Of a stretch of DNA of 64,000 nt, positions 23,570-32,812 are shown in pieces. The notes below the pieces were generated by a model. It did not search any database. It was not told the origin of the DNA and worked only from the letters and a program-made list of their open reading frames with translations. Source of the DNA: an uncultured Coriobacteriales bacterium (lineage in GTDB: Bacteria; Actinomycetota; Coriobacteriia; Coriobacteriales; UMGS124); assembly GCA_934636245.1 (NCBI GenBank), contig CAKUAI010000011.1:76690-140689 (forward strand). The letters run 5' to 3'. Numbering within the stretch: position 1 is the stretch's first letter; each line of letters opens with the position of its first letter. The position numbers were made by a program, and so were the translations under genes.

Positions 23570-25960
23570 ATGGCTCGAGATTGCGCAATCTCAAGGCGAT
23601 CCTTCGTCGCCACGAGCGGCGTGCTCGCCGGCCTTGCAGCCGCAGGTGCCGCAAGCGCCCCCACGTTCTCCAAGGCCGATGAGGCCGCAGCCTACGAGGA
23701 GGGCGTCACCGAGGTTTGGGGACACTGCGCCATCAACTGCCCCGGCCGCTGCGCGCTCAAGTTCCACGTGAAGGACGGCGAGGTTCTGTGGGTCGACACC
23801 TACAGCAACCCCACCAACGACCTCGACGACCCGCAGCCCCGCGCCTGCCTGCGCGGCCGCAGCTACCGTCGCTGGATGAACAATCCCGACCGCATCAACT
23901 ACCCGATGAAGCGCGTCGAGGGCACGAAGCGCGGCGACGGCCAGTACGAGCAGATCAGCTGGGACGAGGCCCTTCAGACCATCGCCGAGAAGCTGAAGTA
24001 CACCATCGATACCTACGGCAACGAGGCTGTCTATATCAACTACGCAACGGGCGTAAGCTGCACCACGGCGCGTCCCCTGGGCCGTCTCATGAACCTGCTC
24101 GGCGGCAGCCTCAGCTACTATGGCAGCTACTCGCTGGCCCAGCAGCAGTGGATCGTTCCTTATATGTTTGCTGGCATGCCTGGTTCGAGCCTTTCGGCTA
24201 TGGCCGACTCCGACCTCGTGCTGTGCTTCGGCTCCAGCCCCTCTGAGACCCGTCAGGGCGGCGCCGTCTCCCACCACGACTGGGTTCGCGGCCGTGAGTA
24301 CACCAAGGGCAAGGTCTACATCATCGACCCCCGCATGAACGACTCCGCCATGGGCCACTCCGAGCAGTGGCTGCCCATCAACCCGGGCACCGACGCGGCT
24401 CTGTGCTCGGCCATCGCCCACGAGCTCATCGTGAACGACCAGGTCGACCATGAGTTCCTCGACACCTACTGCGTCGGCTTCGACGAGTCCACGATGCCCG
24501 AGAGCGCCAAGGGTCAGAACAAGTCCTACACCGACTACATCATGGGCACCGGCTACGACATGGTGGAGAAGACCCCCGAGTGGGCGGCTCCCCTGTGTGG
24601 CATCTCGGCCGACCGCATCCGCAGCCTCACCGAGGAGATTGCTGCCGCCGAGCACATGTTCGTGTTCCAGGGCTGGGGCCCGCAGCGCCGTTCCAACGGC
24701 GAGATGAACGGCATGTCCATCTGCATGCTGCCGCTGCTCACGGGCAACATCGGCCTTCCTGGCACGAGCACCGGCCTGCGTGAGGGCAGCCGTAGCTTCA
24801 GCCTCAAGAGCATGCCTGCTGGTGACAACCCCGTGAAGACCAAGATCTCCGTGTTCTCCATGGTCGACGCCATTGACCACGGCACCGAGATGACCGAGGT
24901 CGCCGACGGCGTCAAGGGCAAGGAGAAGCTCGACACCAACATCAAGTTTGTCTTCAACTACGCCGGCAACTGCATCACCAACCAGAACTCCGACATCAAC
25001 CATGTCCATGACGTCATGAGCGACGATACCAAGTGCGAGTTCGTGGTTGGCTCGGACATCGTGATGTGCGACTCGATGAAGTACTGCGACATCATCCTGC
25101 CCGATATGTTCCGCTTTGAGCAGGACTCCATGATTGCCACCGGTGGCGACGACGCTTACATGATCTGCGGTTCGCCCTGCCTGCCTGAGGTCAAGTTCGA
25201 GCGCAAGACCAACTATGAGTGGGTCAGCGAGCTGGCCGAGCTCATGGGCGTTGGCGAGGAGTTCACCGAGGGCAAGACCGAGCGCGAGTGGATTGACTCC
25301 CTGTACGAGGCTGCCCGCGAGGAGAAGCCCGAGCTGCCTACGCTCGAGGAGTTCCGTGCCCAGGGCGTTGTGACCCAGAAGTCCGAGGCCCCGCTTATCG
25401 CGCTCGAGGCCTTCCGCGCCGATCCAGTGGCCAACCCCCTCATGACCCCTTCCGGCAAGATCGAGATCTACTCCGAGGCCCTCGACCAGTACATCCAGAC
25501 CCACGAGTTCGCCGACGACGACTTCGTCGCCCCCGTGCCCGTGTACGCCACCGAGTGGTACGGCGTCGAGACCACGACCGACGAGTACCCGCTCGTGTGC
25601 TCCGGCTTCCACTACCGCGGCCGCCTGCACTCCAGCTGGGGCTTCGACGAGCAGCTCAAGGCCGCCAACCCCCAGGAGGCCTGGATCAACCCGGTCGACG
25701 CCGAGGAGCGCGGCATCGCCCAGGGCGACACCATCCGCGTGAAGAACCAGTTCGGCGAGATCGAGCTGCTGGCCAAGGTCACCGGCCGTACCACCCCCGG
25801 CGTGGTCTGCATCTCGCAGGGTGCTTGGCACGACGCCGACATGAACGGCGACCGCGTGGACAAGGGCGGCTCCATCAACACCCTCACCACGCTGCGCCCC
25901 AGCCCCCTTGCCAAGGGCAACCCCCAGCACACCAACATCTGCCAGGTCACCAAGGCCTAG
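23570..25960 (+). CDS. dmsA: DMSO-reductase-family molybdopterin catalytic subunit
   Basis: 796 residues from ATG 23570, behind AGGAGAGAGAGGAAC. The Tat signal (ISRRSFVATSGVLAGLAAAG) is followed by the [4Fe-4S] motif HCAINCPGRC and its fourth Cys in PRACLRGRS. Moco-domain motifs include GGSLSYYGSYS, LVLCFGSSPSETRQGG and YIIDPRMNDSAMG, and the C-terminal domain has VRVKNQFGE-like residues (RVKNQFGEIELLAKVTG). The enzyme would reduce an S- or N-oxide, or another small acceptor, outside the membrane using menaquinol. The exact substrate cannot be assigned; Eggerthellaceae have many paralogues, including drug- and catechol-reducing ones. The next gene is dmsB. Confidence 0.9.
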   Translation: MARDCAISRRSFVATSGVLAGLAAAGAASAPTFSKADEAAAYEEGVTEVWGHCAINCPGRCALKFHVKDGEVLWVDTYSNPTNDLDDPQPRACLRGRSYRRWMNNPDRINYPMKRVEGTKRGDGQYEQISWDEALQTIAEKLKYTIDTYGNEAVYINYATGVSCTTARPLGRLMNLLGGSLSYYGSYSLAQQQWIVPYMFAGMPGSSLSAMADSDLVLCFGSSPSETRQGGAVSHHDWVRGREYTKGKVYIIDPRMNDSAMGHSEQWLPINPGTDAALCSAIAHELIVNDQVDHEFLDTYCVGFDESTMPESAKGQNKSYTDYIMGTGYDMVEKTPEWAAPLCGISADRIRSLTEEIAAAEHMFVFQGWGPQRRSNGEMNGMSICMLPLLTGNIGLPGTSTGLREGSRSFSLKSMPAGDNPVKTKISVFSMVDAIDHGTEMTEVADGVKGKEKLDTNIKFVFNYAGNCITNQNSDINHVHDVMSDDTKCEFVVGSDIVMCDSMKYCDIILPDMFRFEQDSMIATGGDDAYMICGSPCLPEVKFERKTNYEWVSELAELMGVGEEFTEGKTEREWIDSLYEAAREEKPELPTLEEFRAQGVVTQKSEAPLIALEAFRADPVANPLMTPSGKIEIYSEALDQYIQTHEFADDDFVAPVPVYATEWYGVETTTDEYPLVCSGFHYRGRLHSSWGFDEQLKAANPQEAWINPVDAEERGIAQGDTIRVKNQFGEIELLAKVTGRTTPGVVCISQGAWHDADMNGDRVDKGGSINTLTTLRPSPLAKGNPQHTNICQVTKA

Positions 25961-25993
25961 CGGCGACGAGCAATCGGAGAGGAGAGAGCAAAC

Positions 25994-26614
25994 ATGGCAC
26001 AGTACGGATTCTTCTTTGACGCGAGCCGCTGCACTGGCTGCAAGACCTGCGAGTTCGCCTGCAAGGACTACAAGGACCTCACGACTGAGTTCGCGTTCCG
26101 CAAGGTCTACGAGGTGGCCGGCGGGCAGACGACGCGCGACGAGGACGGCTGCATCCAGACGACCTGCTTCAGCTACAACGTGTCGAGCTCCTGCCAGCAC
26201 TGCGACAACCCCGCCTGCGTGGTGGCCTGCCCCACCGGCGCCATGCACAAGGACGAGGAGACCGGTCTGGTGAGCGTGGACGAGGAGGTCTGCATCGGCT
26301 GCGGCGCCTGCGCCACGAGCTGCCCCTACGGTGCCCCCAAGGTCAACGCGGAGCTTGGCCACTCCACCAAGTGCGACGGCTGCGCCGAGCGCCTGGCTGC
26401 CGGCCTCAAGCCCGTGTGCGTGCTGGCCTGCCCGGCCCGCGCCCTGGACTTCGGCCTCGTTGAGGAGATGGCCGAGCTCGGCGAGCGCGTCGCCATCAAG
26501 CCCTTCGGCGACCCGGCCGAGACCAGCCCCAACCTCTACGTCAAGGCTTGCGACGACGCCCGCGCCTTCGATGACGCCGAGGCCACCGTGGCCAACCCGC
26601 TCGAGGTTGCGTAG
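25994..26614 (+). CDS. dmsB: DmsB-type four-cluster ferredoxin subunit
   Basis: 206 residues, 33 bp after dmsA and behind GGAGAGGAGAG. Four cysteine groups for [4Fe-4S] clusters are visible: CTGCKTCEFACKD; CQHCDNPACVVACPTGA; CIGCGACATSCPYGAP; and CDGCAERLAAGLKPVCVLAC. This is the standard electron wire between the DmsC quinol site and DmsA. It is the last gene of the operon; a strong terminator follows. Confidence 0.93.
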   Translation: MAQYGFFFDASRCTGCKTCEFACKDYKDLTTEFAFRKVYEVAGGQTTRDEDGCIQTTCFSYNVSSSCQHCDNPACVVACPTGAMHKDEETGLVSVDEEVCIGCGACATSCPYGAPKVNAELGHSTKCDGCAERLAAGLKPVCVLACPARALDFGLVEEMAELGERVAIKPFGDPAETSPNLYVKACDDARAFDDAEATVANPLEVA

Positions 26615-26659
26615 GTTGGACCGCCTGCCCGCCTGAGGGCAAGCGGCTCTGAGTAAACA

Positions 26660-26697
26660 AGCGCGCCCCATCTGCAATCAAGCAGGTGGGGCGCGCT
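26660..26697 (+). terminator. Terminator of the dmsAB operon
   Basis: AGCGCGCCCCATCTGC pairs with GCAGGTGGGGCGCGCT around a short AT-rich loop and is followed by TTTTTCG. Confidence 0.88.
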
Positions 26698-26754
26698 TTT
26701 TCGTGCGTGAGATTGGGGGGTGGGTGGAAGTGAACCTGGCATATCTGTGTCGGT

Positions 26755-26905
26755 TCGCCGCGCGCCTACCGGCAAGCGGTCTTTGCGGCGCGCCAGCTGG
26801 GCGAACCAGTGGGCGCGCCCAATCGGCACAAGCCCAGCATATTCGTGCTGGTTTGCGGCGCGCCTGCCGACGGCCGTCTTTGCGGCGCGCCGTTGGGCAG
26901 GCTCC
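26755..26905. repeat. Imperfect GC-rich tandem repeat
   Basis: Two related blocks, each with GTCTTTGCGGCGCGCC preceded by GCGCGCC and CGG-rich spacers and followed by GTTGGGC or GCTGGGC, lie between the dmsAB terminator and the end of ackA. TTTGCGGCGCGCC occurs three times (counting one after GCTGG). The rest of the 308-bp gap holds no gene. Confidence 0.6.
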
Positions 26906-26922
26906 CGCTGGCCCTCCTTCGC

Positions 26923-28134
26923 CTACCCCCTGCTCACCAGGGCGTCGGTCTCGCGGGCGATGCGCATCTCCTCGTCGGTCGTTACGACGCAAATCTTGAT
27001 GGGCGAGTCGTCGATCGAGATGATGCGGTTCACGCCAATCTGGCCGGTCACGTGGTTGCGCTCGCGGTCCAAGATCATGCCCATGTGGGCGAGGCCTGCG
27101 AAGATGCGCTCGCGCAGCTCCCAGGAGTTCTCGCCGATGCCCGCCGTCACCACCACGGCGTCGGTGCGCGTCATGACGGCGTAGAACGACCCGATGGCCT
27201 TCTGCACCTTGTACACGTACATGTCGATGGCCAGGGCCGCCTGCTCGTTTCCGGCCTCGGCCGCCGCGAGCACGTCGCGCATGTCCGAGCCCACGCCCGA
27301 GACGCCCAGGATGCCGCTCTGCCTGTTGAGCAGCTCGTCCATCTCGTCGAAGGTCTTGCCCTCGCGGCGCATGATGTAGGTGATGATGGCCGGGTCGATG
27401 CTGCCCGAGCGTGTGCCCATCATGAGGCCCTCGAGCGGCGTGAAGCCCATGGTGGTGTCGATGGATTCGCCATGGTTGACTGCAGTGATCGAGCCGCCGT
27501 TGCCCAGGTGGCAGGTGATGAGGCCCAGGTCCTTGAGGGGGCGGCCCAAGAGGTTGGCTGCCTGCTGGGCGGCGTAGCGGTGGCTCGTGCCGTGGGCGCC
27601 GTAGCGACGGATACGGTAGTCGTCGTAGTAGCGCATGGGCAGAGGGTACATGTAGGCCTTGGACGGCATGGTCTGGTGGAAGGCCGTGTCGAAGACGGCT
27701 ACCTGCGGCGTTGTGGGCAGCAGCTCGCGCAGCAGGTCGATGCAGGCGTCGGCGCTGGGGTTGTGCAGCGGGGCGAGCTCCTCGCACAGGGCGAGCTTGG
27801 CGCGGGCGTCGTCGTCGACAAGGGTCGCCTCGCAGAAATACTCGCCGCCGGCCACGATACGGTTGCCCACGGCGTCGATGGCGTCGAGGGCCTCGATGGG
27901 GGAGCCGGGGTTGCTCACCATCACGTGTAGCAGCTCGCGCAGGCAACCCGGCACCGAGAGGCCCTCCACCGGCACGGCGACTTTCTCAAAGTCGGGAGCG
28001 AACGAGACGTTCATGAAAGCCTGCGGGGTGCCGACTTTCTCGGCCAGGCACTTCATGAGCGAGGCCTTGCCGTCGGTTTGAATGAGCTGGGCCTTGAGGG
28101 AGGAACTACCTGCGTTTACGACGAGTACGAGCAT
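26923..28134 (-). CDS. ackA: Acetate kinase
   Basis: 403 residues from ATG 28134, the normal family length. It makes ATP and acetate from acetyl phosphate. Visible motifs: VLVVNAGSSSLKAQL (phosphate loop), DTAFHQTMP, YGAHGTSHRY, LGNGGSITAV, GTRSGSIDP and TAGIGENS. The catalytic Arg is kept in AVGNRIVAGGE, but the common family form of this stretch is GHRVVHGGE, so two histidines are changed (to Asn and Ala). No phosphotransacetylase gene is adjacent. A spaced modD gene lies upstream on the same strand. Confidence 0.94.
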   Translation of the reverse strand: MLVLVVNAGSSSLKAQLIQTDGKASLMKCLAEKVGTPQAFMNVSFAPDFEKVAVPVEGLSVPGCLRELLHVMVSNPGSPIEALDAIDAVGNRIVAGGEYFCEATLVDDDARAKLALCEELAPLHNPSADACIDLLRELLPTTPQVAVFDTAFHQTMPSKAYMYPLPMRYYDDYRIRRYGAHGTSHRYAAQQAANLLGRPLKDLGLITCHLGNGGSITAVNHGESIDTTMGFTPLEGLMMGTRSGSIDPAIITYIMRREGKTFDEMDELLNRQSGILGVSGVGSDMRDVLAAAEAGNEQAALAIDMYVYKVQKAIGSFYAVMTRTDAVVVTAGIGENSWELRERIFAGLAHMGMILDRERNHVTGQIGVNRIISIDDSPIKICVVTTDEEMRIARETDALVSRG

Positions 28135-28212
28135 GGGAAGACCTCGCTTTACCGGGGATGAGACGCTTGTGAGACAAGTGTATCCCCTATACGCTGGGAA
28201 CACTGCGACGTC

Positions 28213-28244
28213 CGGTGGGCCTACCCTCAACGGCGGGCCCACCG
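28213..28244 (-). terminator. Hairpin between modD and ackA
   Basis: CGGTGGGCC pairs with GGCCCACCG across a 14-nt loop directly after the modD stop. No clear T-run, so it may only attenuate transcription into ackA. Confidence 0.5.
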
Positions 28245-28252
28245 CTGGCGCC

Positions 28253-29119
28253 TTAAAGCTTGTGCATCCTCACCGACATGTCGACGGGCTTTGCGGTGAA
28301 GGGGGCGGTCGTCACGATGCCGTCGATACCCGTGGCCGCGTAGGCCGCCACATTGGAGGGGTTGACGCCGCCGGCCGCGATGGCCGTGACGCCGGGGTTG
28401 ATCGCGCGCAGCTCGCCGAGCAGGGACGGGATGGCCTCGGGGGCAACCTTGTCGAGCTGGATGCCGTCGGCGCCGGCGCGCACCAGCTCGGGGGCGAGGT
28501 CGGCCTCGCACTCGACGAAGAGCTTCTTCTCCACCATGCGCGCCTTGATGGCGGGCAGCTCGCGGATGAGGACGTCGTAGCCGCCCATGAGCTCCACGTG
28601 CTGGGCGAACACGAGCACGGTCTCCGACAGGCCCAGGCGGTGGGGGAACGCGCCGCCGGAGAGCACGGCCTTCGTGAGCAGGGCCTTCACGCCAGGCATC
28701 GACTTGCGGGTGGTGAGCACCTCGCAGCGGGGGTTGACGGCGTGGGCCGAGTCCACCATGCCGCGCGTCTTGGTGGCGATGGCGCTCAGGTGGTCGAACA
28801 GGTTGAGGCAGACCTTCCAGGTGGCGTGCAGGTCCTCGCCGGAGCCCTCCACCACGAGGAACACCTCGCCCGGTTCGAGCTGGGTGCCCGAGGGCTTCAT
28901 CTCAACGACGCTGCAGCCGAGCTTCTTGGCCACGCGAATCGCCTCTTCGGTGCCGCACAGGGTGCAGGCCTCGCGCGTGAAGTACTCCATGCGGCCCCGG
29001 GCGGCCCCTACTTGCAGCACGTGCGTGGTCAGGTCGATGTAGGGCACGTCCTCCTGGATGAGGCGGTCGATCTCGGTGTCGGAGATGCGAACGGTGGGGG
29101 CGAGCACGGCTTCTGACAT
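28253..29119 (-). CDS. modD: ModD-like phosphoribosyltransferase
   Basis: 288 residues from ATG 29119, behind AAAGGAGTCTGCT. The sequence ISDTEIDRLIQEDVPYIDLT is the typical ModD start; the fold is that of quinolinate phosphoribosyltransferase (NadC), with TRKSMPGVKALLTKAVLSGG, HRLGLSETVLVF, DGIQLDKV and AIAAGGVNPSNV. ModD is found with molybdate transport genes, and its exact reaction is not settled. Placement near a molybdoenzyme operon supports a molybdenum role. NadC itself is less likely because the start DVPYIDLT is the ModD form (NadC has GD). Confidence 0.8.
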   Translation of the reverse strand: MSEAVLAPTVRISDTEIDRLIQEDVPYIDLTTHVLQVGAARGRMEYFTREACTLCGTEEAIRVAKKLGCSVVEMKPSGTQLEPGEVFLVVEGSGEDLHATWKVCLNLFDHLSAIATKTRGMVDSAHAVNPRCEVLTTRKSMPGVKALLTKAVLSGGAFPHRLGLSETVLVFAQHVELMGGYDVLIRELPAIKARMVEKKLFVECEADLAPELVRAGADGIQLDKVAPEAIPSLLGELRAINPGVTAIAAGGVNPSNVAAYAATGIDGIVTTAPFTAKPVDMSVRMHKL

Positions 29120-29178
29120 AGCAGACTCCTTTGTCCGGCGCACGGTCGTGTGCCTGCGAAATGTTTCCAGCTGATTTC

Positions 29179-30582
29179 TCAGCGTTCTGACCCCACTAAC
29201 TCTACCAGTTCGCGCTTGTCTGTGACGCCGAGCTTGGCATAGATATGGCGCACGTGGGTCTTAAGGGTGGAGTTGGCGATGGAGAGCTCGGTTTCCACCT
29301 GGGAGTAGGGGACGTCGCGTGCGAGCAGCGCCATGACCTCTTCCTCGCGGCGAGTCAGTCCGAATCGACGCGCCAGGCGGGCGCAGCATTCCTCGATGGG
29401 CTCGGGCTCGTTGGTTTGCGTGGACGCGTCGGCCTTGTCGCCCTCGCGTGTGATGCCCCATGCTTTGGCGGATTCCTTGCCGGGATCGAAAGCGACATAC
29501 AAGCAGATAAACACCATGATGACCGCCGATATTGCCAGGGTGAGAACGGTGGGCTCAGCCGCAATGAAGTCAACACGGCTTGTGAGCAGGGACGATGCAA
29601 AAGACCCCAGGCTCGTGGAGGCGCAGGCGAAGCCGAAAAGCCAAAGCGGGCCGACGCCGTCACGGTATGCGACGTTGCAAAGCAGGATGGTCGCGTAGAT
29701 GGAAAACAACGTGTAGGCGGCGTTGGAAAAGGTGCCGCCCAGGGTGCCGAAGCCCGGCAGTGCGATGAGCACACAGAGGGAGGCGGCTACGATGAGCGGC
29801 AGGCTCGAGGCATAAAGCGTGCGCAGGCTGAGGCGCTCGCGTCTTCTTGCCAGCAGGACGATGGTCGCGGTGGCGGCAATCATCACACCGATGAGCACTG
29901 CACCTTTGAGGTCGTTGACGAGAAAATGGCGCACAAACGAGTTCGCGAAGGTGTACGTTCCCAGCAGGACGATGGGTTTCCAGGGTATGGACCAGCCAGA
30001 GGACGGAGTTTCGCCCTGCATGAACGGCAGATCGCTGCTTTTGCGCAGGCTCCTCGTATAAAGAAGGCTCGAAATGAGGGGCATGCAGACGATGCATGCA
30101 AACATAAGACCACGTACGGGAAGGCTGCTTATAAAGAACGAAACTGTGGCAGAGAGCAAATGCACAAGGGCGAAATAGACAATGACGTGCATGAGGTCCA
30201 TGCGAGCATACAGTTCGATCCAATACAGATAGAGCAGGGCATATCCCGCCGCGCTTATTGCAAGGCCTGTGACATATAGTGCGTCTAACCAGGGAAGGGG
30301 CGAGCCGGCGCTCACGCTTCCCATGACGAGGGCAAGTCCCGCCGTGCAGAGCGTGCAGGCGACCCAAAGCGGGGCCTTGTGCGAAGAAAGCGACGCGATG
30401 CGCGAGGAGAGGGCTGCAGTTCCGAGGAACACCGCGATGCGTATAACGCTCGTCACCCACCCGCAGGGCGGAATGTCCTGAGGGTCTGCCCATTGGCCCA
30501 CGAAGAGGCTTTGCAGGGTTGAGACCGAGATGATGAGGCAAAAGCCGAGAAAGCACGGCTGCAGATTTCGAAATATTGGCAA
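29179..30582 (-). CDS. LuxR-type regulator with polytopic membrane N-terminus (no. 3)
   Basis: About 467 residues. I place the start at TTG 30582 because GGAGGAGACGCC lies right before it; the longer frame has no better start. About 12 hydrophobic segments are followed by a linker (EPEPIEECCARLARR) and a LuxR_C domain (LTRREEEVMALLARDVPYSQ, then IANSTLKTHVRHIYAKLGVT). It is divergent from the flavoprotein at 30874, its probable target. Confidence 0.83.
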   Translation of the reverse strand: MPIFRNLQPCFLGFCLIISVSTLQSLFVGQWADPQDIPPCGWVTSVIRIAVFLGTAALSSRIASLSSHKAPLWVACTLCTAGLALVMGSVSAGSPLPWLDALYVTGLAISAAGYALLYLYWIELYARMDLMHVIVYFALVHLLSATVSFFISSLPVRGLMFACIVCMPLISSLLYTRSLRKSSDLPFMQGETPSSGWSIPWKPIVLLGTYTFANSFVRHFLVNDLKGAVLIGVMIAATATIVLLARRRERLSLRTLYASSLPLIVAASLCVLIALPGFGTLGGTFSNAAYTLFSIYATILLCNVAYRDGVGPLWLFGFACASTSLGSFASSLLTSRVDFIAAEPTVLTLAISAVIMVFICLYVAFDPGKESAKAWGITREGDKADASTQTNEPEPIEECCARLARRFGLTRREEEVMALLARDVPYSQVETELSIANSTLKTHVRHIYAKLGVTDKRELVELVGSER

Positions 30583-30873
30583 GGCGTCTCCTCCATGGCC
30601 CCATACCGGCAAGAGCGGCAAACAGCACTATTGTACGAGCCTACATTGATTTTGACACACCAAGTCTTTGGTCAATTTGGGCTTTGAGGACAGCAGTGAC
30701 GAAGGTGGCAAAGAAATCCCAGGCAAACGGAGTGGGATGAGGAATATCAGCCCGCAATCAACCCTGTGTCATCTGCCAAAGGGCGAGCTCAGAGCGCACT
30801 GTGTGGCCTGTCAAAGCGAGACGGCCCACTGCGGCGTTGCCTCGCCCATGCCAAGAATGAAGGGATTGCACGC

Positions 30874-32580
30874 ATGAACGCTTCTGCTGTTGATCGTCGT
30901 TCGTTTGTTGCCGGTGCGGCTCTGGCTGGTGCCGCTACCGTGGCCGCTTCCGCTCTGCCTGCCTATGCCGACGAGGCTTCTGCCCAGGCCGAGGCCTACG
31001 CCACGCCCTCTTTCCTCGATGCCCCCGAGCCTATCGCTGACGACCAGATCGTCGAGACGCTCGAGTGCGACGTCGTCGTGTGCGGCTTGGGCATTGCGGG
31101 CATCGCCGCTGCCCGCGCCGCAGCCGAAGCCGGCCTTACCGTCATCGCGCTTGAGAAGTGCACCATTCCTAGCTATCGCTCTTCTCAGTATGCTTGCTTC
31201 AACACTGACAGCGCCCGTGCCATGGGTATTGCCGATGTGGATACCTGCGAGCTGGTGAACGAGCTTATGGTGCAGACGGGTCACCGCGCCGACGCTCGCG
31301 TGCTCAAGAACTGGGCCGATCACTGCGGCGAGGCATTCGACTGGTGGGCGGGCGCTTGCGAGGAGCTGCTGTGGCAGTACCCCGACGGCGAGAAGTACGA
31401 CCGCGAGACGCAGACGTTTGTGGCAAACGGCAACACCTATGAGCCCTATGAGTATCCGCGTGACCACGAGCACATCATCTGCGGCACGCTTTCATTCCGC
31501 TCTCCCAACAACGCGGCTGGTCAGGGCCCGGTTGTGGAAGCAAACTGGGCCAAGGCGCAGGAGGCCGGCGTGCAGGGCATCTTCGACACGCCCGCCCGTC
31601 AGCTTGTGAAGGACGGCGACAAGGTTGTGGGCGTCATCGCCCAGCACCTGGCCGACGAGACGTACGTCAAGGTCCTGGCCAACAAGGGCGTCATCCTCGC
31701 CACCGGCGGCTATGTGCGCAACGACGAGATGCTTGCCTACTACATCCCGTGGGTGTATCAGAACAAGGAGAAGTTCACGTTCACCTATCCGCATATGGAT
31801 ATGAACGGCGAGTACTCCGACCAGGGCGACGGCCAGAAGATGGGCTACTGGGCCGGCGGCAACATCGAGGCGGGCCCGCACTGCGCCATGTGCCATGGTG
31901 ACCTGGGCAAGCTCGGCGTCGATGCGTTCCTGCAGCTCAATGCCAACGGTGAGCGCTACATCAACGAGGACCTGACGAACGACCACTTCGGCACGGCTAT
32001 CATCCGCCAGCCTGGCGCGCTCATCTACCAGGTCTTCGATGCGAACTTCCCCGAGCAGGTGCCCTTCATGCAGGGTGGCCTTGGCTCCAAGCGCTCTGTG
32101 AGCCAGGAGGAAATCGACGCCGTCGACGAGTGGACGACCGCCAAGGGCGACACCATCGACGAGCTCATCGCCAACCTCGGTGTTGGCGAGAAGGTGGCCG
32201 CGACCATGAAGGCCGAGATCGAGCGCTACAACGAGCTGTGCGAGAAGGGCAAGGACGAGGACTTCGGCAAGGACGCGAGCCGTATGTTTGCGCTGGTCAC
32301 GCCTCCGTTCTATGCCATTCGCTACGCTGTGGGCGAGCCTACCGAGGACGCCAAGAGCCAGAATGCCCTTCGCTGCCTCGTTACGATGAGCGGCCTGTCC
32401 ACGAACAAGAACGCCCAGGTTCTTGCCCAGGGCACGCTCCAGCCCATCGAGGGCCTGTACGCTATCGGCAACACCCAGGGCGGCCGTTTCCTGGGCGACT
32501 ACCCCGCGACCATCGCCGGTGCCAGCCACTCCATGGCAATGACCTACGGTTACCTCACTGGCAAGCTCCTGGCCGAGTAA
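30874..32580 (+). CDS. Tat-exported FAD-dependent reductase (FAD_binding_2)
   Basis: 568 residues from ATG 30874. Twin-arginine signal (VDRRSFVAGAALAGAATVAA), shared linker EPIADDQIVETLECDVVVCG, FAD loop CGLGIAGIAAARAAAEAG, and catalytic-domain stretches ILATGGYVRNDEM, GDGQKMGYWAGG and IYQVFDANFPEQV. The C-terminus GLYAIGNTQGGRFLGDYPAT then GASHSMAMTYGYLTG closes the FAD site. The architecture is that of soluble fumarate/urocanate reductases without a haem or FMN domain, so an external electron donor is needed. It acts outside the membrane; the acceptor is unknown. Controlled probably by the divergent LuxR no. 3. Confidence 0.88.
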   Translation: MNASAVDRRSFVAGAALAGAATVAASALPAYADEASAQAEAYATPSFLDAPEPIADDQIVETLECDVVVCGLGIAGIAAARAAAEAGLTVIALEKCTIPSYRSSQYACFNTDSARAMGIADVDTCELVNELMVQTGHRADARVLKNWADHCGEAFDWWAGACEELLWQYPDGEKYDRETQTFVANGNTYEPYEYPRDHEHIICGTLSFRSPNNAAGQGPVVEANWAKAQEAGVQGIFDTPARQLVKDGDKVVGVIAQHLADETYVKVLANKGVILATGGYVRNDEMLAYYIPWVYQNKEKFTFTYPHMDMNGEYSDQGDGQKMGYWAGGNIEAGPHCAMCHGDLGKLGVDAFLQLNANGERYINEDLTNDHFGTAIIRQPGALIYQVFDANFPEQVPFMQGGLGSKRSVSQEEIDAVDEWTTAKGDTIDELIANLGVGEKVAATMKAEIERYNELCEKGKDEDFGKDASRMFALVTPPFYAIRYAVGEPTEDAKSQNALRCLVTMSGLSTNKNAQVLAQGTLQPIEGLYAIGNTQGGRFLGDYPATIAGASHSMAMTYGYLTGKLLAE

Positions 32581-32676
32581 AGAGAGCTCGTGGCTGTCGA
32601 GGAATGACGGACTTTTTTGCCTGGGTGGCGTAGAAACGCTGTCCTTGGTTGTTTTCACTGATTGCTGCGTTTTCCG

Positions 32677-32722
32677 AAGAGCCCCAGCCAGCCTGCGCAC
32701 AGCGGGATTGGCTGGGGCTCTT
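32677..32722 (+). terminator. Terminator of the flavoprotein gene
   Basis: AAGAGCCCCAGCCA pairs perfectly with TGGCTGGGGCTCTT about 100 bp after the stop codon, followed by a T-rich GTGTTG. Confidence 0.8.
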
Positions 32723-32764
32723 GTGTTGCGTTGCCTTCTTGGGGCGTGTCACTCACTGTGAACT

Positions 32765-32812
32765 GCCTCCCATTTCTTGGACAAGGAAGGTAAGGTCCGG
32801 GGAATGGGAGGC
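32765..32812 (+). terminator. Second long hairpin, related to 19597-19652
   Basis: GCCTCCCATTTCTTGGAC pairs with GTCCGGGGAATGGGAGGC with only G-U mismatches and is followed by TTTT. The inner arms and loop (GACAAGGAAGGTAAGGTCC) resemble those at 19597-19652 (GGCAAGAATAGTGAAGTCC). Confidence 0.75.

Noticed and set aside
23591..26677. A 1028-codon minus-strand open frame opposite dmsAB, and similar long antisense frames opposite the flavoproteins at 51211 and 54838.
   Set aside because: They mirror the codon bias of the sense genes, which carry clear domains and ribosome sites.
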